From positions 14,822,501 to 14,886,500 of the forward strand of contig NC_092566.1 in the NCBI RefSeq assembly GCF_037975245.1: a DNA stretch of 64,000 nt. The letters run 5' to 3'. Below are positions 49,868 to 63,790 of this stretch, piece by piece. Within the stretch, counting starts at the first letter, position 1; every line of letters starts with the position of its first letter. Made by a program: the position numbers and the translations under genes. Origin of the DNA: Apostichopus japonicus (taxonomy: Eukaryota > Echinodermata > Holothuroidea > Aspidochirotida > Stichopodidae). The notes below the pieces were generated by a model that had not been told where the DNA came from, searched no databases, and saw only the letters and a list, made by a program, of their open reading frames with translations.

Positions 49868-50085
49868 CAACAATGGAATACTTCCTTGTAAGCGAATACA
49901 AGTACATAGTCTGTTTGACGTACACTGTATGATAAATGCCAAGTTGAGTTCTAGCTCGCTCAGTTGAAAATCGTTCGTTAAAAGGCCCATCCAAGCCCGA
50001 AGATCTTTAGCGACCTTTCTTTTAAGAAAATAATCTGTATATGAAGACTTTGCACCGAGGTGTTAACATATAAGTCGATAAAACG
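46355..50085 (+). other. Elongase 3' region and intergenic sequence
   Basis: The first 1.5-2 kb is AT-rich, unique-looking sequence in the position of a long 3' UTR. No canonical AATAAA near the stop was found, and one ATTAAA lies near 47456. A G run lies at 48283-48292 and a TA array at 49817-49862. A cysteine-rich frame at 49465-49692 has no splice support. Confidence 0.4.
49817..49862. repeat. (TA)n microsatellite
   Basis: Uninterrupted TA run. Confidence 0.95.
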
Positions 50086-50423
50086 TTTTGTTAAATGTGT
50101 CTTTTCATGGGAATCGCAATTCTGCTCTGTAGACAAGGCCATTTTATTTATGTTATTTTGAAGTAGGAACAAAGGGGATCTTTTCGGTGAAGTCCTTTGT
50201 TAACGGACTTAAAATTTGTATCCATCACTGTAGGTGATACTGTGGTCTGCAGTACAACAATGCAGTCATGTATGTTGCCAACTTTGTCGATAAAACGGGC
50301 TGAGCTCTTTCCACGAGAATCGCTATTCTGTGCATGCATGGGCTTGCTCACAAGGCCACTGATATGTGCATGTATAAGATGTAGTCATGAAGTGGGAATA
50401 AAATGAGGTATTTTTGGTGAAGC
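50086..50423. repeat. Tandem duplication of a region of about 200 bp
   Basis: GTCGATAAAACG, then a CTTTTC/CTTTCC segment followed by GGGAATCGC/GAGAATCGC, CAAGGCCA and a TTTTCGGTGAAG/TTTTTGGTGAAG end, occur at about 50086-50182 and again, diverged, at about 50284-50423. It sits just upstream of the 50452 exon. Confidence 0.6.
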
Positions 50424-50451
50424 ATCAAACTTTGGTCTTGTGTTTGCGCAG

Positions 50452-50997
50452 CCTGGCGTCTCCGGGTGCTATGTCTACAATGAAATTAACCTTTGTACCG
50501 TCCATGAGGGCCATACAAGTCCAGCGTGTCCTCGTTACACGTTAAGCCAATGTTTATTGTCAATATAACTTATTTGATATCTTACCTTATGACAGTTCTC
50601 TGATTGACTGTCTGCAATTTCACGATAACGCGCAGCAAACGGGCTGCTCCTCTGGTCCCCAGGATGAATACACCTATTGTCTTAGTAACAATACCAGAGC
50701 TAATTTTGCTTGCCTTCTGTATAAAATACGGTAAAAAAAAAACCGTACATCTTCATAATAGAATTTTTGAGCTGAAAGTATCACATTTTTTTGTGAATCG
50801 TACAATGCTTTAACAATTTTGTTATACTTTCATTTTTTGTTGTTGTTAGCAACGACTGCAAGGAGGTTAATCTCTCCGATTCTTATCAATCAGCTGACTT
50901 TTCCGTAGTCAGCTGCATGACTCTTAAATGCCTTTCAACAGTGAAAATGATTTCTGTGTTTGTAACTATACTAAGTTTGTGGGTTGTATATCTATAA
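50452..50997 (+). CDS. Candidate cysteine-rich, GPI-anchored protein (3' exons)
   Basis: Three short exons join in phase: 50452-50540 (after TTTGCGCAG, ending AC|GTTAAG), 50596-50730 (after ATGACAG, ending CG|GTAAAA) and 50850-50997 (after TTGTTGTTAG). They give 123 residues and end in TAA. The chain has ten cysteines, for example SGCYVYNEINLC, TSLIDCLQFHDNAQQTGC, DEYTYCLSNNTRANFACLLY and NDCKEVNLSDSYQSADFSVV. It finishes with SVFVTILSLWVVYL directly before the stop. A hydrophobic end with no cytoplasmic tail is the layout of a GPI-anchor signal. One NNT sequon is present. AATAAA lies about 230 bp downstream. The first intron is only 55 nt, which is short. The N-terminal exons were not found. 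The family is not recognised. Confidence 0.5.
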
Positions 50998-51223
50998 TAT
51001 CAAATATATGTATGTTATGTCGTGTCACTGCACGGATTAAAATTGCAGCTTTTATACTACTGGGTGTCTCTGCTGACATCCTAGCAGCTGTTTCTATATG
51101 GTTTAGCGTTATATAGGCTACGTGTAATGTATAGGCTTAAGTAGGATTTAAGATATTGTCAATCTTCTAGTCATGTGATCGGTAAAATGTGAAAAGAAAT
51201 TTCTTTCATTGTAAACGTTGGGT

Positions 51224-51244
51224 AATAAATTCGTATACAATAAA
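51224..51244 (+). terminator. Tandem poly(A) signals
   Basis: Two AATAAA hexamers, at 51224-51229 and 51239-51244, lie about 230-250 bp after the stop of the 50452-50997 gene and on its strand. They are consistent with its cleavage and polyadenylation region. Confidence 0.5.
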
Positions 51245-51259
51245 GATGGACAAGAAGTT

Positions 51260-53966
<2,707 letters not shown>

Positions 53967-54278
53967 TGATTTCCTCGTCAAGAGCTGGTATAGGTTTGTT
54001 CACTTTTTGTTGTCGGGTGAAGTACTATAGTAATGAAAAGGGTCATGTTGAGTTGGACTTTGAACATGCTCAGTCATTGTAATACCAAACTCGAACTCAA
54101 TAGCAAAATCTTATTATCTTGAAAGCTCTTGGGTATATATTCTTGTAGAGTTGACTTGCCTAACGTGTTGTGACTTTGACTGGACGCGTGCATGGCAATT
54201 GACATGAAAGTCAAGGTTAACTCCTTACTTTCACATCGAGAAAGTACTGAAAATAACATTATATCGGTAATTGATTAC

Positions 54279-54322
54279 CATGGCAAGACATGGCAAGACA
54301 AGACAAGACATGGCAAGACAGC
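54279..54322. repeat. TGGCAAGACA minisatellite
   Basis: Four tandem words of CATGGCAAGA / CAAGACAAGA type. Confidence 0.8.
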
Positions 54323-54644
54323 CTCCCTAGACTGCTTCCACCATACAAAGGTGAGGCCTAATGAACAAGAAGTTAATGATTTCATCCGGTTCTCTAATGT
54401 CGTTCGACGAGTACTAGTCAAGACTTCATATCAATATATTACTCACATATGAAAAGCAAATTAGATATTTGAAACAAATTAAAACTCCGTACTTCATATA
54501 TCTGAAATTCACCTATCAAGTTTTTCAACTTAATAATTTCAATTTGTAGCAAATCCTTCACAGTTTCCAAATACGTGAAAAATGCGAATGTTATAACATA
54601 ATTACACAAACCTTTTCGTTTAACTATCAATTTGATGATGTTTG

Positions 54645-54898
54645 ACAGCCATGCGCTGCCAGGAATTTGTTAAGGGAGGGGCAAAACTGTAGATTCGGCA
54701 TTGCAAACTAAAAAAAATTTTGGCTGAAAATGCCTCCCAAATCGCTGGAAATGGCACTTCCCAGGCCTTGTTAGTTGCATCTTAGCATTTTCTCTCTTGA
54801 ATATACTAGCGATATCATAAAAACATTAAAAAAAAAAAAAATATGCTCAAGGGGGGGGCGGCTGCCCCCTTCGCCCCCCCCCCTTGGCTACGCGCCTG
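54645..54898. mobile_element. hAT-like MITE, degenerate
   Basis: The right end, CTTGGCTACGCGCCTG, has the form common to hAT-type MITE ends. The left end, CAGCCATGCGCTGCCAGGAA, is a degraded inverse. The interior has the GGGAGGGGC and GGGGGGGGCG tracts seen in the related elements. No target duplication could be confirmed. Confidence 0.45.
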
Positions 54899-55196
54899 TT
54901 TACAGCAAGTATATAGCTTATAAAGTAAATATCACTTAGAAGCTATAGGTTAAAGTTCAACTATCTATAAAAACTGGTAAGCCAAAAATATGTTATCCTT
55001 TCTTTACTTGGATTCTTGTCTTTTTGGTTAATATCCCTGAAGTACCACTGAGATAATATTTGTTTCCCAGGGGTCTATAGCGTTTTTGGTTCTCGCCACT
55101 TAGAACGAATGTGAAGATGTTCAATTTTAAAATATAATGTTGGTCTGTAATATCAATATCACTGCATGATTTCGTTAAAGAAAAAACTTCTCAGTA

Positions 55197-55527
55197 TCAC
55201 CAGACAGTGGCGTAGGAAGGTACTTTTGAGTGGGGGGCTGAAGACTGATGGCCGGCCTGGGGGAGTGGCCTCAGATGCAATTTGGTGCAACATAGCACAC
55301 TTCAACACCCACTCCATTTTGTAAAGAATTTTGCATTTTCACCTGGCCTTAGATGCAATTTGGTGCTTCAAATGAGATTTTTTTCTCATTTGGAAATGAA
55401 AAAGGGGTTTTCTGACTTGCGGAGCGGGGGGGGGGGGGGGGCGGAACGATACTTCCGCCCCCCATATTTTTCACGGGGGGGGGGCTGGCGCCCCCAGCCC
55501 CCCGGTTCCTACGCCCTTGTCACCAGA
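55197..55527. mobile_element. hAT-like MITE, 315 bp, with 8-bp TSD
   Basis: The element, 55205-55519, starts CAGTGGCGTAGGAA and ends TTCCTACGCCCTTG. The inner 11 bp of the ends match exactly. TCACCAGA flanks both sides (55197-55204 and 55520-55527). Inside, ATGCAATTTGGTGC occurs twice, about 77 bp apart, and there are long G runs (55424-55442, 55477-55485). There is no coding capacity. Confidence 0.85.
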
Positions 55528-56615
55528 CCATATATATTAGCACAACGTCGACATGACTGTTTGATATAAAAATTAGTTTTCTTTTGATTTCCAGCATTAA
55601 TTTTTGGTGTCAGGGGTGGGAAGTAAAGGAGGCAAGGAGGGCGGGGGGAGTTAAAATAATACCTTTTGAATACTGACTATCAGAAATCTAGTCATACAGA
55701 CTGGTCAATTTTTCTGACTAACTTTTTATACTAGAAATTTTCATTTATTTAACTGAAGTTTCATTATTCCATTAAGAAACGATTTTTTAATGAATATTCT
55801 TCTTCACTTAAAGAAGAAAACACACACCTTTTGTGCGACAGTGTGATGTAATTCATTCTCTGTCGTGGTGGCGAAGCGTCTATAATCTTTAAGGCTTGCC
55901 AAAATTTCGAGTAAAACGATCAAACAGACACTGCATTAGTATATTCGACACTGCAAGTGTAATACTTATTGTGCGGTGTATATAATGATTAACTACGGCA
56001 TGGTTTTAAGTATACGATACGAACTGTTCGTCGCCATGCATGCATGTATGCTTAAGTTACATGTGTATAGGCTTCATTCGACTACTGCGTTAATTATTTC
56101 CACTGTACAAACTAATGGATAAATGTTTGACGTCATCGGGGCAAACAGAAATAAAAGAAGGTTTGATGAACTTTCCATGAGACTGAAAGTGCATTGCTCC
56201 TAGCTCTACTTACACTGCTGTCACATAGAGTGACATCCGGAAGGACCTTAGAGGTGAAGTTTGATAGCCTACCGGGTAAAGGAAGGAGGGGGGGGGGGGG
56301 GTCAGTCAGTACACAAAGTACATGGTAAATCAGTGTTTGATATTTATGTACAGAGGATCCAGTTTCCCTGGTCGGTTTGGGCGATTTTGCGAAATTGTGA
56401 AATCAAATGTCGTACTCCCACTTGTAATTTGTGCCCGATTCAACATGCCCCTCGATTGACCAAGGCTTCCGATTCTGTGTTTAATGCTAAGAATCTTATG
56501 ATATAGCGAACCCTCATGTTACCAGACCGCGCGTCGCGATGATTTCAAACAATTAAATAGTGCCGCAAAACAAGCCTTGGGGTAAGGGATGGGTCTGTCA
56601 CCCCAACCCCAGACA

Positions 56616-57020
56616 TTAAAGGCATTGAAGACTCGCCCCAAACCGCGTGCCGCGCTCTGAAAAAGTTAACTTTCCGTTGCTTGCAAATTATGTTTTCTTC
56701 TTGTCGCTACAAAATGCAGACAGTAATGAAACGTGATACCTTGTTATCTTTTATCTAGACCTGAGATGTCCACGCTGCTATGTACACTGTGTTGTGGGTA
56801 TTGACCGTAGCTGTATGTATTGACTGTACACTAGTGTCTAATTACCGACGGTGGCAAGCTGTGTGTGTATTTTCTGGGATCGATGGTGGTGTCTAACACT
56901 TCTGTTACACCTCATTCGAAACTAGGTCAGATATCTGACTCGCGCAAAAAGAAACGTCTAATGCCGGTAATATTACCGGCATTAGACGTTTCTTTTTGCG
57001 CGAGTCTTCACACCCTTTAA
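56616..57020 (-). mobile_element. TTAA-flanked MITE, copy 2, with extra foldback
   Basis: The 397-bp element at 56620-57016 sits between TTAA at 56616-56619 and 57017-57020. It aligns, inverted, with the copy at 35460-35816 along its whole length. It differs by about 40 bp of added sequence near the AGGGTGTGAAG end, where the subterminal sequence is repeated in reverse, creating the palindrome at 56937-57006. Confidence 0.85.
56937..57006. repeat. Perfect 70-bp palindrome
   Basis: The left arm starts GACTCGCGCAAAAAGAAACG and ends GCCGGTAAT at 56971. The right arm is its exact reverse complement with no spacer. It could form a 35-bp hairpin or cruciform. Confidence 0.95.
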
Positions 57021-57242
57021 TTTTCAGGTGATATTATACTCCCACCTCGCAAGAGGGATATATTACATCGTAGGAAACTCTTAATTGTATAATACCGTAT
57101 ATAGCTTAATTAAGGAACATCCTTTTACCTATACATATATATAAAGTGTTGTGTGTTCCCGCCACATCCTTGTTCTTAAACTATCGTTAGCTTCATATTC
57201 ACGGAAATGCTTGTCCTGTTGACGGATTTACAGTTTTCATGT

Positions 57243-57527
57243 CATTACAATATGATTGATAATATACTTAATTGTATACATATACATTCCTACGCATGAA
57301 TATACATTAAATCGTGACCTTATCTATAGTTGTCATATATATCCATGCAAGCTCTGTATGCATTCAGCGTGGTAATTGTACACACATTACAATATGCTTG
57401 ATAATATACTTAACTATATACATATACATTCATACGCATGAATATACATTAAAACGTGACCTTATCTATAGTTGTCATATATATCCATGCAAGCTCTGTA
57501 TGCATTCAGCGTGTTAATTGTACACAT
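57243..57527. repeat. Two-copy tandem duplication, 142-bp unit
   Basis: The words CATTACAATATG, CGTGACCTTATCTATAGTTG and CATGCAAGCTCTGTATGCAT recur with a constant offset of about 142 bp and only a few differences. Confidence 0.9.
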
Positions 57528-59731
57528 GATTAAGTCATCCATTGGCATTAACATATGTATATACGAACATGAAAAATCTTCAGATCAAATCAACAAAGCA
57601 CATTTTCTTTCAGTCTCACAATTAGCGACTCTAGACGGAAGCTTTGCATAGCCTCGACTTGCAAAGCACTATTTGGCCTCTGATGTCTTGAGTTATCCTG
57701 AGTTATTCTGCGTTGGGGAGTAATGGGAAAGGGGGATACAGTTTAAGGAGGGGCACAATGTTTATGTCCTGTAACTTGCGTTGAAGTTCTGTATATGCAT
57801 TGTGGTGGTCGGCAAAAATGGGGAGGTGGGAAAATAGTCTGCATGAGGGGGGGGGGTCGGGAACGGCCCACTGCCCCAGCCTGTCTAAGGGACCGGTCCA
57901 TCAGTATAGATAACCTTCAAACCTACTTACAGATATGCTTGGTCGGTGTTTCATGCACTTACTAACACCCAGCTTTGATCCAAACTGTGTAGCCTCACAA
58001 ATTTTACTTATTATGCTATATTGTTTCACTTTCATATCTTTGCATTTATACGGTTTCTAAATGGTGTTATATTGGTTGACAAAAGCACGTTTTTGTTGGG
58101 GTGTGGGGGGAGGGGGAGGTTCAGACGGTAGCATATAACTTTATCTTTCCTTGAATGGTACAGTATTTGTTACTATTAAAATGGGGATAAACTCCCCGAT
58201 CCACCCCCCCCCCCCGATGTAAACAAACGAGTATAGTTTAGCATATTAAGTGAATCGTTGAGCCGAGCACACTTATTTAGGTGCATCAATAAAATACGTT
58301 GACTGCCTGATACACGTTTTTGACAAAGTATAAAAGACCTTTGTATGTATATTACGAAGTAAACTAAACTGCGGCATGCTGAGGATACGGTAAATAAACG
58401 TACAGTGTAGTTCTAAGTTAAACTCAAGGGTACTGACTTATAATCGAACGATTGACGACAACCTATGGTTCGATATACGTGGCGTGATGTCATCTGTCAA
58501 TATGACCATGTGTATACTTCATGATGGTTATTCGATAAGCCTTTTGAACTTGACACTTGATATTTGAACACGATACCATATTATGTATGATTTCATAATA
58601 ATTGCATTTATATCTTTGTAATGGTTAAGTAAACATGCAACACGACTAAGCAAATCGTACCTGTATCGCGCTATTCGCTGTTCGTTGCCATGGCCAGAGC
58701 TGATGATCAGTATTTTTCCTTCTATAGTTTCAACTTAGTAAAGATAAAATTGGAAAGAAGATTATGATTTGATTAAGGCCAGCAAAATTATAAAGGATGA
58801 TAAAGGCTAAAACAGAAAGCGGAAGAACTTTGTGTTCAAGGCACGGGTGTATAGGTGAAGGGGGTGGGGATTGGAGTTAGAGGAAGGGATGGATTGGATA
58901 CTGTCATTTAGTCACTATCAGGAAAATTACTTTTGTAAGGGTGGTGCATGGGGATGGGATATGGGTTGTGTGGTTGACTTGAGGATTTCAGCATGTTCCA
59001 TATACGTGTTTCATAACCCATGATCCCATGGATCAATCATGCAACTGACAAATGTACCTTGAAACTTATACAATGTATCTTGGTTCCGGGATACCCCAAA
59101 ACCCTTTTCTGGGCCCCTGGAGTTTCCAATAGTCTGTAGGTGAGCCTCACTCTACTGCTATCTCAAGTCTACCACTATCATCAAGTCAATCGGCCTGTCA
59201 ATATCAGCTCACTATTTTAAATTCTCATATGCTTCTTTGAACTATTCAGTCAACTTGAGATCAAGGATCAAGAAAAAGTTATTTGCAAAACGATGGGACC
59301 GTATGCAGGTCCCGGGTACTTCGTTTGTGCACTATAATTCCCTGTCCCTGTTAGTGTTACCGTACCGACATTGAAAGAGTTCGTTACTTCTGGGAAATCA
59401 AAACGTATTTGAAAACACAAAATTACATCCTGGCAGCTATTCGAGCCTAGGCCTTTAACAGCAGTGTGCCTTCAAGCGAGCTTCCTGTTCCCACTAGGAT
59501 CGATGTGGTTCTGAAGTTTATAGCAGTATACATAGCTCTAAAAAGAGATACTTTTGTACAGCGACACCAATTTCAATTCTATTTTTATCGATCTGTAATG
59601 CCACGTAAAATCAAGTGGTGAATCCGAATTCGAATTCTTTGCTAACTTCTGATTTCACCGAGACGCAAATTTCGAAAAGGGGATTTCCCCGGATATCCTG
59701 ATGACGCGTTTGGTATCAGAAAGTCAGAAAC

Positions 59732-59767
<36 letters not shown>

Positions 59768-60703
59768 AAGTATCAACATAAACATTGAAAGTGAAACTAT
59801 GAAATTGAACCTATGTGGAGCTAGAAGATATCAACTTTGCATATACAGGAATGTCTTTCGTGTGGAGAAAGTTGACAAAAGTCAACTAGCCTAGGCCTAC
59901 GTACACGAGTAGTACTGAGTAGTAGTAAGTATAGGTGCCTAAATAGTTTTAGTTTTAGTAACCCAACGACATTTTGGAAGGGTACTGTACATCACTGCAG
60001 AATGGAATTGTAGATTCAAAGTTAGAGACAAGACCGGAGGAGCGAATGGTCTGCATGGTATCGTGTTAGTGATATTAGATTTACTGCAACATATTGCACG
60101 TGAGTAGCCTATAGTACTGCGGTACAGACTAAGTTATACATTAGTGTAATCCTGTCCATGCAGGTATACAGTACTGTATATTAGGCTATGACTCGAGACT
60201 TGTTAGATTACAGCATATTTAAGGTACTGTATGCTATGTAATATAGTCAGATGCTAATGTTTGGTTTCCACTGAATTTGTTGGATTACACACGTGAAGTG
60301 ATATTTGCATATCCAGTTTGTATGTACATGTACAGTATGTACCAAACGAGAGATTCATTCAGCAAGATTTTGCCACCCTGCAGAGTTGTTGTGATTAGCT
60401 TCAAATGCTGTAAGGCAAGTCGCCTCATTGTCAGTAATCTTCTTCTTGATTCGACTTGAGTCATTAATTTGTGTCATGTACAATATTAGGGGCCCCAGTT
60501 ATTTCTCCTTACATGTTGTCGCCCAGACACGTTTCCTGCTATAAATTAATCCATGCTTTTTTGCAGGAAAAAAAAAAGAAACAACAATTTGGATGTGTTT
60601 ACCAGGTGCATTTGCAGTAAAATGCATATGATGTAGTATGTCAGTAACTTAATTTCTGAATGCTTTACTTGAGCTGTCATTGTACACTTAAATTTCTTTC
60701 TAG
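57528..60703. other. Gene-free stretch upstream of the NB-ARC gene
   Basis: No coding exon is supported. There are G-rich tracts at 57847-57855 and 58098-58118, a C run at 58203-58216 and a (GA)n run at 59735-59765. A tRNA-like B box occurs on the minus strand near 59440. A non-coding first exon of the NB-ARC gene may lie here. Confidence 0.4.
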
Positions 60704-60755
60704 GTGGAAGAGTGTAGAAAAGCAAAACAACCAAAAAGAAAAGGAAAATTCCAAG

Positions 60756-63232
60756 ATGCCATCATCCTCTATGACAGATTCTATTCTCGTTGACAGAACA
60801 GAAGAGGCGACGAAGGCCAGCAGCGGTCTTCTGAGGTTCTTGCAGAATGGCAATGGCACAAGATTAGTTCAGATTTATGGATTACCTTTAGTGGGTAAAA
60901 CTACATTAGGTAAACAAATCTGTTGCATTGTTGAGAAGCAGTGCACCCAAAATGACATTCCTCTGGAGTATACTCATGTTTATTATGAAGACTCCATACG
61001 TTCTTATGTCGTGAAATCCATCAAAAGTACAAAATTAACTGTGGTGGAAAATCTGAAAGACCTACAAAGATGCGTTCTCAACTTCTCTGCAGGTAAATGC
61101 CTTTCATTTTTAGACGACTTCCCTCATCCAGACTGGATAAGCAGTCTGTTAGAAAATGGAAACTTTTGTTGTGTTTTGACGTCCAAACGAAAGTTGGATT
61201 TCCTGAGATTGGGCACGCAAGTCTACCATAAAAACTTATCAACTCTTACCGCGGAAGAGTCAACAAACTTTATGATGGAGCATCTGCAACCTGAAGAATG
61301 GACATACCAGTTATCTAAAACATCTGAAAATTGCCAAGGATTTCCCAGACTTTTAAGTCAAGTCACAGAGTTCTTGAAAAGTCACCCTCCCAGAGAGATT
61401 TATCAACTCTCCTTTGAAAGCCTCTGTTCTAAGTTCCTCTCCGAGAACGAAAGCTTTCGTTATCGTTCCAAATTAGACAGGCAAGTCCAGAAGGTTGGTA
61501 ATGCCGTTCCTGCTGTGTATGTCCCATCCCTGGCAGTGATGAGAGGGTCATTTCGGATTCCCGATCTTGCGGCTGTGTCGAACATCTCCAAAGAGGAGGT
61601 AGTGACAAAGAGGATATTAATCGAACCTCTAATTCAAATTGGCATCATCTCTCGATCAGAAGCGAAAGTCGGTAGCGAGTTTGTAGTCAACGATATCATC
61701 TGTAGTCTACTGGAAGACAGGTACGGATACCTTCAAAATGAGTCCGACCTTCATAACCGGTTTTGCAACTACTTTGCTAAAATGTTTTCTGATCTCGAGA
61801 GGAAAATGATCAATGATGTGGATGACTTTTTCTCCATTTTCCTCGGCATGTATCCGAATCTTCTTGCCCTGGTGGAGAGGGCAGTCTATTGCTTGAAGGA
61901 AGAGTACGACGTTCTGATCCGAGTCGCCTATCAGGCTGAGTTAATCTTGATGTCTTTTCTACAGGCCAAAGAGGTAGTCATGTTTTTCGAGGCTTGCGTC
62001 CAAGCTGCCAAAGAGCGGGGCAAGATGACGGACTATGCTAGGATGCTATCCTCCTACGGTCATTCCCTGCTGGTGATTTGCCCCGACGTAGATTTTGGCG
62101 GCGAGAAGATTTTGGAAGCTCTGGAACTCATGAGGAAAGATCCCAACATTTTGGAAACGGAGATCGCTTTGACCACGAGTCATAAAGGTCATTATCTTCA
62201 CTTGAAAGGAAACCCTGCCGCAGGAATCAAGTAAATATACAGTCTAGATATTTGTCACTTGTAATTTAATTTAATTTAAACTAATATGTCATTTAACACA
62301 ACACCCGGAATGAGTCATTTTAACTACACTTTTACATCAGGGCAACTGTTGCTATGAAAACACAATTTAAAGCTTTTTTATTTTTGATGATTATTATTTT
62401 TTTTTTGGGGGGCGGGGGGTTTAAATTACTTAATTTAATGAAAGAAGTAGTCATAACTATAAATGCATCATATCTTTTTTCATTTTGACGGTACTTTCTC
62501 ATGTTTTGAACTCGTCTAGGTGCTATGAGGAGGCTGCATCTATTTATGTAAAATGCTTGGAAGAAGCAGGTCCACCCCAAACTGATTTGGATGCTGCACG
62601 TCTGAAGTTTCTGAAGTACAGCAAAGTCAGAATGAAGAACAACATTGCCATATCAGCTGGTTGCCTAGGTAATATTAATTGTCCTTCAACACATGTAGAG
62701 TACCATGTGTTACATTCATTTTACTTTTGTACCTGACACATTGTGAGATAGTACAGACACCACAAGCTATGAAAGGGGGCAACTTTAAAGTGACCTTCTG
62801 AAGTTGAGTATCAACTACCTTTCAAATTGCAAGCTGAAAAATTCCCTATATTGTCCCCTCCTCTCCCCTTCCCCTTCCCGTCCCTTCCCCTCCCCTCCCC
62901 AAAATCTTGTTTTGTTTAATTTGTTTTTGTTTTTGTTTTTTTAGCGCTAGATCATATTTGGAATAGCGCTATATCAAGCATTGTATTTATTATGATTTAT
63001 TTAATCACTCGTGCTCTAAAATATTATTAATATCATGAGGAATTATTGAAGTGGTAACGTTAAGATGTTCTTTTCTTTATATCACAGGACAGTACGACTA
63101 CTCCATCAAACTACATCAAGAGAATATCGATACATACCAAGAGATGTTTAGTTCTAAGTTAGGGATGGGAAAGGCTTACCACTGCATTGGGCTCATGCTA
63201 CATTTAAAAGGTGACCAGAAAGCTGCACACAA
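60756..63232 (+). CDS. NB-ARC/TPR STAND protein, 5' part
   Basis: The exons are 60756-62230 (coding part of an exon whose acceptor, TTTCTTTCTAG, ends at 60703), 62520-62668 and 63088-63232. They join in phase (CAA|GTAAAT, TAG|GTAATA, CAA|GTAAGT) and give 589 residues, continuing past the window. Residues 38-49 hold a P-loop, GLPLVGKTTLGK. Walker B is CLSFLDDF (115-122), a sensor-like CVLTSKRK lies at 139-146, and GFPRL (195-199) matches the GLPL motif. A winged-helix-type region follows at about 280-360. Helical repeats with TPR spacing then begin (YEEAASIYVKCLEEAG, QYDYSIKLHQENIDTYQ, KAYHCIGLMLHLKGDQKAAH). STAND NTPases of this layout act as nucleotide-controlled signalling switches in immunity and cell death. 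No death-fold domain precedes the ATPase. The ATG has A at -3. Confidence 0.85.
62858..62903. repeat. CT-rich tract in intron 2 of the NB-ARC gene
   Basis: Purine-free runs of CCTCTCCCCTTCCCC type lie well upstream of the exon 3 acceptor. Confidence 0.8.
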
Positions 63233-63497
63233 GTAAGTTAGAGATTTTATTCTAATCCTGGAAGCTATATGCCTTCAGAAGATGATCTCTGCCTATACTC
63301 TGTGATTTGGTGCGTTTTAAAATGTCAATGGACCAATGCCAAGAGATATTAAATAGAGATTACAGACATATTCCAATTATTGGCAGACAATATGACACTA
63401 ATATACAAAAGATAAATGTTCCACACTGTTAGTTGGAAACCCTATCTCAATATCTTGTCACTTACTCAGGTAGATTAAATGGTAAAACATAGAGCAT

Positions 63498-63790
63498 GGG
63501 GGACGATTGGCTAAGGCGTTGGATATGTGATCCAGGATTGCTGGTTCGACTCCTACCTAGTTCGATCATTAAGTTGTGTCCTTGGGCAAGATGCTTTATC
63601 TCAGGGGTTAAATGGGTACCTGTGAGGTAACTTGTCATTGGGAGCAGTATATAACTGCTGCCGCCTGGAGGGATTGTGTCTGTGACATGTTATCATTGAC
63701 CAGGGGTAACATAATGTCTGTAAAGCACTTTGAAACCTATTGCTGGTATAAAGCACTATATAAAGGTGGAATATTATCATTATTAAATGG
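63498..63790 (+). repeat. tRNA-derived SINE in intron 3 of the NB-ARC gene
   Basis: The A box TGGCTAAGGCG and the B box GGTTCGACTCC have tRNA spacing. The body contains GTGTCCTTGGGCAAGATGC and, near the end, GTAAAGCACTTTGA and AGCACTATATAAA. It ends in a TTATCATTATTA tail. These body words are typical of a SINE family found widely in aquatic animals. The target duplication was not resolved. Confidence 0.75.
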
